Shown: one piece after another, positions 8,314-18,650 of the stretch | Layout of the letters: each line of letters opens with the position of its first letter | How positions within the stretch are numbered: position 1 is the stretch's first letter | Source of the DNA: Ilyonectria destructans | Lineage: Eukaryota; Ascomycota; Sordariomycetes; Hypocreales; Nectriaceae | Length of the DNA stretch: 64,000 nucleotides | Reading direction: 5' to 3' | Assembly: GCA_020740775.1 (NCBI GenBank) | Contig: JAHEWK010000021.1 | Span: 744,001-808,000 of the forward strand | The notes under the pieces: generated by a model | Database searches by the model: none | Told to the model about the DNA's origin: nothing | The model's input: the letters and a program-made list of their open reading frames with translations, nothing else | Program-made: the position numbers and the translations under genes

Positions 8314-10609
8314 GAGTCGACCCTGAGAAAGTCAAGGCAATCAGAGAATGGGCTACACCAACTTCAGTCAAAGGAGTTCGTGGGTTCATTGGCTTTGTGA
8401 ACTTCTATCCAGTTTTTATCCAAGACTTCTCAGATGTAGCTCGACCGTTGACCGAGCTAACTAAGAAGGATGTTCAGTTTAAATGGGACGACCGATGTGA
8501 AGAGGCGTTTGACAAGCTGAAGGAAATGCTCATCACGGCCCCCATCCTCGCGCACTTCGACCCAGAGAGAGAGACTATGGTCGAGGCTGATTCATCTGGC
8601 TACGCTACAGGAGGACTGATGCTACAGAAGGATAACTATAGCATTTGGCGCCCTGTTGCTTATTTGTCGAAGAAGCACTCTCCTGCTGAAGCCAACTACC
8701 CCATCCATGATAAGGAACTCCTTGCCATTATACGCTGTCTTGAAGCATGACAGCCCGAGTTGCAGGCAGTCAAGCACTTTACAGTTCTTACAGACCATAA
8801 GAACTTAAAGTACTTCTATTCTGAGAAGCAACTTACTGAGAGGCAAGTGCGTTGGTCCGAGTACCTCGCTAGGTTCAACTTCTCTCTGGAGTGGAGGCCA
8901 GGCAAGAGCTTGGGGCGTCCTGATACCCTGTCTCGTAGGGAACAGGACCTCCCAGCAGATGGTAGCGACGAGCGGTTGAAGGCTAGATTCATGAAGATGT
9001 TCCAGTCCGAACACCTCAAAAGTGTGCATATTGCATCGATGGAGGTTCCGGCGAAACCTGAGGAGATCAACTTTGAGGAGGAAGTACGGCTTTTTGAAGA
9101 CCGAGAACTGCAGACCCTATGGCATGAAGGTCGAAAGGATGAACTTTACCGACAACTCACTATGTGTGTTGCTAGGGACGAAAGAAACTTGCCCACTCAC
9201 CTTCAGAAGGAGAAAACTGTTAGCATTGCTGAGTGCACTGTGGATGAGCGAGGTCTTCGCTTCCGCGATCGAGTCTGGATTCCAAATTTGGAACCCCTTC
9301 GCACAAAGATCATTCAGGATATCCATGACTCCCATATTACTGGACATCCCGGCAGAGACCTCACCTACACCATTCTATCGAGACAGTTCTTCTGGCCTGG
9401 AGCTGCAGCAGATGTGCGCCAGTTTGTGAGGAACTGTGAGGTCTGCGGCAGGAATACGATCTGGAGAGACACCAAAAAGGGGCTCCTCAAGCCCATGCCA
9501 GTCCCTGAACGCATCTGGGGAGAGATCTCAATCGACTTCATTACAGATTTACCACCATCTGGAAGGGATAAAGCGACAAAGCGACAAATTGCATGGTTGT
9601 CACTGATCGCCTGACAAAAGGGGTAGAGCTAGAGGGAATGGATGACATCTCATCTGAGGCAGTTGCGAAGAGGCTCTTTAGATGTCACTATCCAATTCAC
9701 GGCATACCGACAGCAATAACTAGTGATAGGGGACCGCAGTTTGTCAGCGATTTGTGGAAGCACTTTTGCAAACTCCTCAAGATTGAACAGCGACTCTCAA
9801 CAGCATATCACCCTCAGACTGATGGCGCTACAGAGCGTATGAATCAGGAGATTGAGAAGATTATTCGGATTTGGGCTACCTACACTCAGGATAACTGGCT
9901 GGACCTCTTGCCAATTGCAATGGCAAGTATAAACAACCGAGAAGCATCCTCAACAGGCCTGAGCCCATTCTTCTTTATGCATGGCTACCACAATGAACCG
10001 ATCCGCCTGGTAGCAGACCGCATGACTGAAGGAAAGCAGAAGGAGGGCGAAACTCTCGCTGAGGACTTCATCAGACGATTGCAAGACGCTACAGAATGGG
10101 CACAGGCGGCCATCGCCACAGCCCAGGAGAAGCAAGAACGGTTCGCCAACAAGTCCCGCACAGCAGCCCCAAGGTACAAGCCAGGCGATTGGGTCTATCT
10201 GAATCTGAAGAACGTAAAGACCACAAGACCATCGAAGAAGCTGGACTGGCTACATGCCAAATACCAAGTGGTCCGGGAAGTCAACTCTCACTCCTATCAG
10301 CTGAACGTACCTGGTAGGATTCACCCGGTCTTTCACGTTGACCTATTACGCCCAGCGCCGACAGACCACCTGCCCTCACAGAGACCAGATAATACACAAC
10401 CGGCACCCATTCTAGTTGATGGCGAGGAGGAGTGGCATGTGGAATGCATTTTAGATGAGCAGTGGAAGACTGAGGAAGGCATAAGGCGCAAGGAAGCTTT
10501 AGTGAAGTGGGTTGGTTACTCTGAGCCTACGTGGGAACCCATTGGCAACCTGCAAGCTACCGCCCAGTGGAAGCTCTGGCGCAAGAACCACAAGAGGAGC
10601 CGCAGATAG
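8314..10609 (+). pseudogene. pol: Ty3/gypsy pol remnant: RT thumb, RNase H, integrase, chromodomain
   Basis: The reading opens with VDPEKVKAIREWATP (RT connection) and runs through an RNase H block (FTVLTDHKNLKYF, DTLSRREQD). It continues with an integrase HHCC finger (HITGHPGRD ... CEVCG), the DDE core (SIDFITDLP, SDRGPQFVSD, YHPQTDGATERMNQ) and a C-terminal chromodomain (ALVKWVGYSEPTWEP). Two lesions break it. TGA at 8748-8750 replaces the expected Trp codon. A direct duplication of AAAGCGAC at 9570-9585 shifts the frame just after the first catalytic Asp; removing one copy restores the expected reading across the junction. The element cannot make an active polyprotein. Confidence 0.85.
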
Positions 10610-10645
10610 CCCTCAACTTTTTCTCCCGGGAGGGAGGGGGGGTAA

Positions 10646-10831
10646 TGTCACGGGCCAGGGCCCATATCCTTGCGGCTGTGCCGCAAGACGTACTAGGCAC
10701 GTGCGCGCCAGGGATGATAATCGTTCCACAGCTCAGGGGCACTTGGGAACTTCTTTCTTTCTTCTTCATCTTTGATGTAAATAGCATCCTGGACTAGATA
10801 GCTGGAATACAGTTACTAGAGGCCGTTCACA
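10646..10831 (+). repeat. 3' LTR of the gypsy element (186 bp)
   Basis: It begins TGTCACGGGCC right after a G-rich polypurine tract and ends GGCCGTTCACA. Length and sequence agree by eye with the solo LTR at 63280-63465. A small hairpin (CTTGCGGC-TGT-GCCGCAAG) lies near its start. Confidence 0.9.
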
Positions 10832-10923
10832 CCTGAGCTGTGGAACGATTATCATCCCTGGCGCGCACGTGCCTAGTACGTCTTGCGGCACAGCCGCAAG
10901 GATATGGGCCCTGGCCCGTGACA
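10832..10923 (-). repeat. Inverted partial copy of the same LTR
   Basis: These 92 bases are the reverse complement of the first 92 bases of the LTR (10646-10737) and follow directly on its last base. The pair forms a large inverted repeat with the second half of the LTR as its loop. Confidence 0.9.
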
Positions 10924-11034
10924 ATAAGCAGAAGAAGGTATTATCTTATCTTTTGCCTAATTAAGCTAATTAGTTATTAATAATCTCTTTAGAAATTTTA
11001 TAAAATAGAAGAGATATATAATCCTTTTATACTA

Positions 11035-11891
11035 ACGTGTATGATAAGCATGCCGGTCAAATAAGTATACCGGTCACTTATATTTTATACCTTATATCGT
11101 AATTTTTAAAAATTTCTTAAAAATCAGAACTAAGCCTAAAATTGCTAAAACTTAGAATATAGGTTAATTATATAATACATTATATAAAAGGTTTTTATAA
11201 AATTTTGCTTATTTTTATTTATAAAGTTATTAAGAAAAAGCCTATTCGCACTGTGTATCTTCATATTTTTATATATAATAAGCTAATTAAAAATTTAAGA
11301 AAAATACTATACTATTTTCTTTTTTTTAAATATCTAAAAATGATTTTTTTATATTTTTAATAGTTATATAACGTGCACGATAAGCATGCCGGTCAAATAA
11401 GCTTGCCGGACACTCATACTGTACAGCTAAAAGTAACAATATTAGATTTTCGAAAACGGGCTATATAACTATTAAAAATATAAAAAGGTCATTTCTAGAT
11501 ATTTAAAGAAAAAGAAAATAGTATAGTATTTTTCTTAAACTTTTAGTTAGCTTATTATATATAAAAACATGAAGATACACAGTGTGAATAGGTTTTTTCT
11601 TAATAACTTTATAGAAAAGAATAATTAAAATTTCATAAAATCTTGTTAAATATTGTATTATGTAATTAACTTATATTTTAAGTTTTAGCTATTTTAGGCT
11701 TAGTTCTGATTTTTAAGAATTTCTTAAAAATTGCGATTTAAGGTATAAAATACAAGTGACTGGTATACTTGTTTGACCGGCATACTTATCACGTACGTTA
11801 TCCCGTTTTTGAAAAATTGATATTGTTACTTTTAGCTGTACAGTATAAGTGTCCGGCAAGCTTATTTGACCGGCATGCTTATCACATACGT
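11035..11891 (+). mobile_element. Tc1/mariner-type MITE, outer copy (interrupted)
   Basis: The ends ACGTGTATGATAAGCATGCC and its inverse form TIRs flanked by TA dinucleotides (11033-11034 and 11892-11893). Without the nested insertion the element is 427 bp, matching the uninterrupted copy at 61232-61659 (428 bp). It is AT-rich and noncoding. The TA target site and short TIRs place it with the Tc1/mariner superfamily; the transposase source is unknown. Confidence 0.85.
11371..11798 (-). mobile_element. Tc1/mariner-type MITE, inner copy, reverse orientation
   Basis: A 428-bp copy of the same MITE sits inside the outer copy in opposite orientation, flanked by TA at 11369-11370 and 11799-11800. 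The uninterrupted target sequence can be read at about 61560-61575. Confidence 0.88.
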
Positions 11892-11893
11892 TA

Positions 11894-12780
11894 TACTCTA
11901 TTGATATAGGCTGGTTTGTACTTGATAAATACTATACTTTATCTGGGGAATTATCTATTTATATAACTGCCCTTCTTCTTAATCTGTTAAAGTAAGTATA
12001 ATATCTTAAGATATACTGAAAGGAGGAATAGGCAGAGACTGCTATTAGGTATATATATATAATCTGGGAGGAAGAATATAAGATAGCATCTGCTCTTAGA
12101 TCTATCTAGATACTGAGTAAAGTATCTAGGCTGCAGCAAGAACAGCTAAATAAGCTTAATTAGCTTCTGAATAAGATAATTGTTACTGAGGAAATAACCA
12201 GGGCTGTAGATAACTTCAAAAACTTTATCTACGCCCAGCTGATAAAGATTGAAGGCTCTCCTCTGGTCTGGTGGTACCAGAGGGATTAGGTTTGGATATA
12301 TCTATATCTCAGTTATATAGCTATTAATATACTATCTGTTCCCCCTAGTTCTGCTGACTCTAAGTCTGTATTTAGTGGAGGAAGACGTACTTTATTATAG
12401 GATTGCAAAAGGATGTTATGTGTTAATCTGGAGAAGGTTGAATATATTGGCAACTGGCTGCGTGAAGGACTTATTATACTATTATTACGTGGTGGTAGAG
12501 GGCTTGTTGTGGATGGTGAAATAAATGGTAGTATTCGGGTTGATTTGGATGATGATCTAGATTAGAACTGAACGAAATATTTACCTTTAAGCTTAGATGT
12601 ATCTATTGTTATCATCTCTGCTAAAGCTGCTAGTGTGATATCATTGCTGCTAGAGCTGCTAGCGTGATATTATCTCTGCTATCCTGCTAAGCCGATATCA
12701 TATCAGGATAGTGTGTTATCCTGATATCAGGATAATTTATCATATCGGATATAATATCAGGATAGGCAAGTCTGTACCAA
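11894..12780. other. AT-rich decayed sequence without an intact gene
   Basis: The base composition is AT-rich with many stops in every frame. Short palindromic runs occur at 12600-12770 (repeated GATATCA and CAGGATA cores). It looks like RIP-degraded transposon DNA, but I cannot assign a family. Confidence 0.5.
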
Positions 12781-13087
12781 GCAGATAACTCTTCGTAATA
12801 TCCATCGAGGTTGTTGACACTACCGCGGCTCTGGGTCAGGCCCCAAGCAGACTGTTGCATCTAGCAGATGGAAGGATCATGTGTGTAAGAAGCTCTTGAT
12901 ATTCTAGCTAAGGGACGGGCCTAGGGCCCGTCTTTTATACATGATGAAGACGGCTGCTGCCGGAGGCGGCAGTCCGCTGCCGCTGCACAGGGGCCGGGGC
13001 CCTGTGGGCCTCAGGGACCGGCATCGTGGTCACAAGGCCGGCGATGTGGTCTGAGATAAGAGGGGAAAGAAAGGAAAGTCACGTTGT
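12781..13087. other. Spacer with a possible second remnant of the MPPKINLD-type fragment
   Basis: On the minus strand near 12797-12820 the bases read NNLDGYYEE, close to the INLDDYYDF start of the fragment at 13088-13273. This suggests a second, more decayed copy. There is otherwise no gene; 12911-12939 has a small GGGCCT/AGGCCC inverted repeat. Confidence 0.35.
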
Positions 13088-13273
13088 CTAGGATATGACC
13101 CCAAAATGTGACACAGACAGCTGCCGCTCGAGGGTGCGACGAGGACCGCTTCGATAGCCGGCAGCGGTGATCGGATCGTTTAGCTCTTCGAGGATCGTTT
13201 GCACTGATGCACCTAGTTGCGTGTGCTCGAAAATGAAATCGTAATAATCATCGAGGTTGATTTTTGGGGGCAT
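13088..13273 (-). pseudogene. N-terminal fragment of a fungal transposon/integrase-type protein
   Basis: The 61-residue reading starts MPPKINLDDYYDF and contains a short helix-turn-helix-like stretch (LGASVQTILEELND ... RTLERQL). It resembles the N-terminal DNA-binding region of fungal DDE-integrase-type proteins that begin MPPRINLxP. It stops at 13088 without any catalytic part. It overlaps, in another frame, the last codons of the transcription-factor gene, so that gene's C-terminus appears to run into this inserted sequence. Confidence 0.45.
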
Positions 13274-16233
13274 CTTCGTCGTTGTGGTTGTTGCGGTGCG
13301 TCGCGGCGTGGCTGGAAAAGAGGGTTGAGGGGTGCCCGGCTGCGGAAATGGCGGTTGGCGGTCCACTGACTAGGGTACCACTGAAAGTGGGCAGTGAATC
13401 CCAGAATTCAGACATCTGGTCATCAAATTGCCAGAAATTGTCCATTGGGATTTGGATTATGCCATCTTGCAAGGTATCCTGGCCGGTGAAATCGGCGGTC
13501 GAGTTCTGTCGCGGGGAAAAGTGCTGATTCGTATTCGCACTTGTATAATGTGACGAGGTTAGTTTCTCGATTGCTTGTAAAAACAGGCCGTGGATAAATA
13601 TCGCTGAAGAATAAACATCCCCGATTTTTTCCAAAACCATCATAAATAGGTTGAGTTTATTTAGACTCGACTTCCTTATGAGAGGGTCGGACGATTTGGA
13701 TTCGAGGAGATGGCTGTTCATGGCTGGCACAAGCATAGGTATCCTAGAAGGAGTTAATCTTTGTCATGTCGAGCGAAAAGCAAAACAGCGGTCTTTATAC
13801 CTACGTCATGGGGCCTATATAGCCGATTAGTTGGTCGCTGATAATCTTGTCTAATATGGTATTCGTGTTCGCGGCGGCTATCCGAATCTTCTGGTGCACA
13901 AGACCGAACCACGCACCCACTTGATCGGACGGAACATCTGTCGCGACCCTGTTGGAATAAGGTCGCCATAAGGCAATCGTTGCTGCACTATCAAATAAAT
14001 ATTGTAAGCTCCCTGTTTTGCAAATGGAAAGGGGGGAAAGATCGAAAGCCCTACTTGAAGTGAAGCCGCAGGTGATACGAGTAGAAAGATAGAGCCGGGC
14101 TGGAATCTGCAGGCCGTTCCCCAGCTTGCGCAATACAACGCATAAGTTCTTGTTCGGTTGCTTCAATCCAGGTGCGCGAGGGCAGCGGGCCAGTGGGACA
14201 GTAGTTCTCGGATAAGATTGTACCAAGTGCTTTGCTGAGGTGTAGGAGAACCACCCAGTGGTCAACTAGCTGCCCAAAGTCGGACGGCATATACTTAGCC
14301 CGGATCGGGGGGGATAACTCGCTAAAGTCATTTGTTAAATCCTCAGCTGAAGGCATTGGGGTGTCACAATCGCGGGCGTTAATGCGCATGGGGCGACCCA
14401 TACCGAGGCTCAGCCAGCGGTCGCGGAAGAAGCAGCCTAGAGAATTAACGAATGTTAGATGACTTGAGATGATTTGAAACGTGTCGTGATATAATGCGCA
14501 AAAAGAAGGAAAACTAAACATCAAGGCAGATAGGAGGCAAAACTTACTCCACCAAATACGCCGCCACAACTGGCGTTGCCGGTCTGAGAGGCGCGTATTG
14601 TACTGGCCACGATCAGGATCGCGGTTTAGACCTAGGGTCTGAGATAGGCTGATGGCAATACCCATCCAGTGCCATGACTCTGTATGCTCACATAAGTCAG
14701 AGTACCAGAAAGCCAGGAGGCTGACGGATTGAATTATAGTAATGCGGTCTTTTTCGCATCCATTATCATAAGAGCACTAAGCACGACGACACTCGTCAGT
14801 CAAGCGAAGATGGATTAGGGAGGGCAGGTCGGGGAGCGGAAAAGGAGGGTCACTTGCCTTAGCACGGATGAACATCGACTTCTTCATCTCCTTATGGGAT
14901 TGATAGCCGGCTTGATGTACCACCGCCTTATCGACGTACTATGCCTCTGCTTAATATACATCCAGCGAAGATATGTATACAATAAAGCGTGTTGCCAAGG
15001 AAGGGTCCAACTCACATTAGCCGCCACAGAGAACATACTCCACAGAAGTAGTAGATTGACCGCAGAAGCGCCGCCATTGCGGAAAGTTGTGAGCAGAGCT
15101 GCAGCATCAACTACTGGCAGTATTGGATGGATGTGGTGGAAGTACGCCGTCAACAGCGCTTGGCAAACAGGTTCGCTAGGGACTGAGAAGACGCCTTTGG
15201 ATCGAAGATATGCCACGTCTTGGGGCGTCGAGTCGTGTGTACCGACCACATATGGCAGACCGTAATGCTGTGAAATTACGCTTGGCTCACCCACAATATC
15301 AAGAATGTAGCCAATTCCTTGTTGGTCCCCTACATACAGAACGTATTAGCCGAGAGGTTGATAGATAAAAGTAAAGGGCGTTATGAAAATCTGCAGTATA
15401 AGACAACATAACACCCCACAGAAAGTAGTTAATTCAGGAGCTTTACATGAAGCTTCAGTTTTCTGAAACTTCATGTATTTACCTTAAGGGCTCTCGCTTC
15501 CCACTTGGTGGGAGAAGCTATGTATCTTAGGGTAATTGATGCGGCAGTCCACTTCAGGGTTCAATCCAGTCTGATCTTGTTCGTGCTTACCAACGTAAAA
15601 TGTTTCAGTCGTGGCTTCAGCTGTATTCTCCATGATAGACGAGGCCAAGGATTCAATCGCATAATCGTCTGGCCCACGTTCGCGCACAGCACTGTCCAGA
15701 TCCATAGTGGTACTGGCATCGGCCTCAATAGCAGTTTCGCGATCCACTTCATCTCGCATGTCGCTTGGAGGAGCAAAGAGTGTGGTGGCAGAAGCAGCCC
15801 CAGTAGTTGTTATCGGGGTTAAAATCGGAGGCTGAGAACGCGCGATGGGCGAAGGAAAGCTGCCAGACGAAGATGCTGATGTGGCGCCTGTGGCGGCCCC
15901 ACTAGTAGCCATATCATTGGGTTGTGGCTGCGGATGGCTATATTTTATAGTCGTCAGCATTCAGCACGGGAATATAGCGAGGGAGAGGAAAGGAAAGAAG
16001 TGGGCAACACTTTTTAGTACTCGAACCACTTACGCGCGCCTTTTCCGCCCAAATACCTCACAGGAGTGGCCATCACGCACACAGTTCAGACATGGGATAC
16101 CGACTGCTGTGACATTACACTTCACTTTCCGTTGCCGACAGACGCGGCAGGCTGCTGGAGCGCGTCTCCGAACATGGGAGACGGAGGCAGAGGCAGGAGG
16201 AGGTAGGGACTCTCTGGTGCGGACGGGTTCCAT
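13248..16233 (-). CDS. Zn2Cys6 transcription factor with fungal_trans domain
   Basis: Eight exons on the minus strand (16233-16034, 15937-15591, 15329-15016, 14890-14858, 14776-14548, 14436-14055, 13987-13805, 13743-13248) join in frame to 727 aa. Residues about 26-56 carry the binuclear zinc cluster (CRVCRQRKVKC ... CLNCVRDGHSC). A Ser/Thr/Pro-rich linker follows. The fungal_trans region has YFHHIHPILPVVD, MGIAISLSQTLGLNRD, WWRR-type helices and LGMGRPMRI, resembling cutinase/catabolic regulators. Intron 4 (14777-14857) has a GC donor (GCAAGT) rather than GT. Intron 2 is unusually long (261 nt) and holds an imperfect inverted repeat near 15443-15478. The gene is divergent from the hydroxylase gene at 17289 and could control it. 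The last about ten residues may come from inserted transposon sequence. Confidence 0.87.
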
Positions 16234-17288
16234 TGTCGTTCTGTCCCATACGTGCAGTACGAATCGCTACGTAGTTCGAGAGAAACTAGAGGGTAAGGAG
16301 AGGTCATGCCGTTCGTCTCCGAAGCTTACGAAGGGTCTTCTGTGGCGATATCTATTTGATTCCTTCATTCCTCACCATTAGGGATTAGCGCTCTTTCCAG
16401 CCCTTTCCGGCGGAACCCATCAGGGCCTTAGTCATATCGCTAATATACACCGCTCATTTGCCTTCAGCTCCTTGTCATGTTCAATGCGCTACAGAACCTT
16501 CTATTGCATTGGCTGTAACCTCCTTATCGCCTTATTGTGTACGAATGGGCTCTTCACCTTGCGCCCGGGTTCTAGGACCTTTCCGAAGCCTCCGTAAAGC
16601 CGCTGACAGCGGACAGGAGCCGCACTAGCCGGTGCCATTCCTGGCTAATGCTCTGAAACGCGTCTGCGCCGCTCGTCTGCCTTAAAGCTCCCTGTGAATT
16701 TTCATGCGATACAGAACTTTCTATCACGTTCGGTGAATTTTCTCGGTGAATAAAAGCCCGACCGGCTGCGAGCCGAGCACTGGGCAAGAAAAATACTCCC
16801 TACTTGCCACCTCAATACCCCGTAACTAGTTTCCAAGTCAGCTCGATGGCTTAAAACATGAATTCTCAACCCATCCTTCTCTCTTTATTTTTCCTCGGAA
16901 AGTCTGCATTGCCTCAACCGTCCACAGATACGAAACCGCAGAGCCTTTCGTATTAGCTGGTCCATACCCAACAGTGACCCAGGGACCAACGCCTATCCAA
17001 GCTGACACCAAGTTGCCCTTCTCAATGGCTCAGAATGAATTCATGCACGTTGAACACCGCCACAATGCTGTCGTCATCACTGACGCCCTATGATTACACC
17101 AGCCGGACAAGTCGTCACCTACGACGCGTAAGTTAAAAAGCATGGAAAGGCAAATAGCTAGATTTCCACCATGAAAAAGACGACTCGACGTCCCAGGTTA
17201 CGCATATAAACCCGCCCTCATGCCCTTAGAATTGAACTTCACTTAATCAAAGACATCTTATTCTCCATCGTGCCATCTCTTATTCGAT
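16234..17288. promoter_or_regulatory. Spacer between divergent regulator and hydroxylase genes
   Basis: About 1.05 kb that should hold both promoters. Two diverged short direct repeats share ACAGAACYTTCTAT (near 16492 and 16708). A 71-residue minus-strand reading at 16572-16787 has no feature I recognise and is not called as a gene. Confidence 0.35.
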
Positions 17289-18200
17289 ATGAAGTCATCA
17301 ATCCTGATCACCACGGCCGTCTCCAAGATCACGATGCCTGCGCCTAGTACGCCGTTGAGGTTGTTGCCAGGGCTCCCGCTTTCTGTGTATTCTTGGGCCA
17401 TTCAACAGCTCTTCTTCCACGCAGCCGGGCTTGCTCTCGAATATTGCGACTATAGCGACACACTTCGCCGTTATAGGGTCCGTCCCGTAAATGAGAAGTC
17501 GTACATTAGGCTTTTACCGCGAGTGGTCTTCAACCAGTGTTTCATTCTTCTGCCGAGTATGGTGATAGCAGAGGCGATTGGATTATGTTTCACTGGCGAA
17601 ATATCGCTCAACGTGGGGCGTTTCTTGTGCTCACTTCTGGTCATGGCAGTCGGTCATGATTTCGTTCAGTACTCGACTCATCGATACTTACTACATCAAT
17701 CCTCTGTTCCGCTCATGCGCGCACTTCGACACTCCGTTCACCATTCCACGGGGGCCACTCGAGGCATCAGTGCCTGCTACATGTCAGCACCAGATTTCTT
17801 TCTTACGATTGTCCTACCATACCTGCTCCCGCTCGCGATTGTCGGAGGTGGCGGCTCGGATATCCTGTTCCACACGCTCGTTACCGGCCTCGGTGCGTTA
17901 GGTGGAGTTTACGAACACTCAGGCTATGATTTTGGGACAGAACTGAGGCAGCCTCCGCCTCAAGGTTACGATGGCAAGAGGTCACTCCGGACGGTCCTGT
18001 CGAGCGTTGCCGCTGCTGCTTTGGACAATCGCGCACATAGCGAGCATCATATTCGCGCAAATGTGTCTTTCTCAGACGGTTTTGGTAGTCCAGGAATCTG
18101 TGACTGGATATTCAGAACTCGTTGGGACCTGGTATCGAAGCGTCGCAGCGATGCGGAGGTGGAATGGCAGGCTCAGCAGAAGGCCGGTAAATCTACCTAG
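17289..18200 (+). CDS. Membrane fatty acid hydroxylase / sterol desaturase family enzyme
   Basis: A 303-aa intronless protein with several hydrophobic segments, expected in the ER membrane. The diiron histidine clusters of this superfamily are present in order: HDFVQYSTHRYLLH (about residue 122), RHSVHH (about 147) and, near the C-terminus, AHSEHH followed by FGSPGICDWIF. The family uses O2 to hydroxylate or desaturate sterols, fatty acids and some fungal terpenoid or polyketide intermediates. The exact substrate cannot be told. The short C-terminal tail is hydrophilic. The divergent Zn2Cys6 gene suggests local regulation. The ATG at 17289 gives a conventional start; a second Met at codon 17 is possible. 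Confidence 0.82.
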   Translation: MKSSILITTAVSKITMPAPSTPLRLLPGLPLSVYSWAIQQLFFHAAGLALEYCDYSDTLRRYRVRPVNEKSYIRLLPRVVFNQCFILLPSMVIAEAIGLCFTGEISLNVGRFLCSLLVMAVGHDFVQYSTHRYLLHQSSVPLMRALRHSVHHSTGATRGISACYMSAPDFFLTIVLPYLLPLAIVGGGGSDILFHTLVTGLGALGGVYEHSGYDFGTELRQPPPQGYDGKRSLRTVLSSVAAAALDNRAHSEHHIRANVSFSDGFGSPGICDWIFRTRWDLVSKRRSDAEVEWQAQQKAGKST

Positions 18201-18631
18201 CATAATGCGAAGGAAATGTCAGACGAATAGGTCTGATAGGAAAAGTCAAGCCTGCATAGGCCCGGATCCGTATCGTGGTTCCGATCAAGCCTGGATAGAG
18301 ACTTCAAACCTAGATCAACCTCAACAACCTAGATCTTTGGCTTCCAACGGGATCCCTAGGGATAATAGCTAGCTTTTTTCTCTCTTAGACAGCAGATAAA
18401 GACAAGATCTTCCATCGCAATCCCTCTTTGCCATCTAATCCCTGTATCTGATGGGACTTGTGCATTTTCTGAGCGTAGATTCACTTCCACTTAAACCACT
18501 CTCGTTCACATGCGCAACATTAGAAACAAATAGTTTATCATTTAGGTTCCATACTAGATGTTCTGACAAAAATGAGAGGAATGGACGAAGGCCACAGTCC
18601 CTTGCTAGGAACGCTCTAAACGAGCACCGTC
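18201..18631. other. Intergenic, no feature recognised
   Basis: Between the hydroxylase stop and the first copy of the 19-bp target duplication I see no credible gene, only short reading frames. Confidence 0.5.
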
Positions 18632-18650
18632 ACTTCAGAAACGACCCGCA

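Larger units (their letters stand above)
8314..10831 (+). mobile_element. Truncated Ty3/gypsy (chromovirus-like) retrotransposon, 3' part
   Basis: This part keeps the late reverse transcriptase, RNase H, integrase with chromodomain, a polypurine tract (about 10628-10643) and one 186-bp LTR. Gag, protease, the RT palm and the 5' LTR are missing. It starts abruptly at the end of the hAT element. A solo LTR of the same family lies at 63280-63465. Confidence 0.85.

Noticed and set aside
16572..16787. 71-residue minus-strand frame in the regulator upstream region
   Set aside because: No recognisable domain or splice context; too weak to call.
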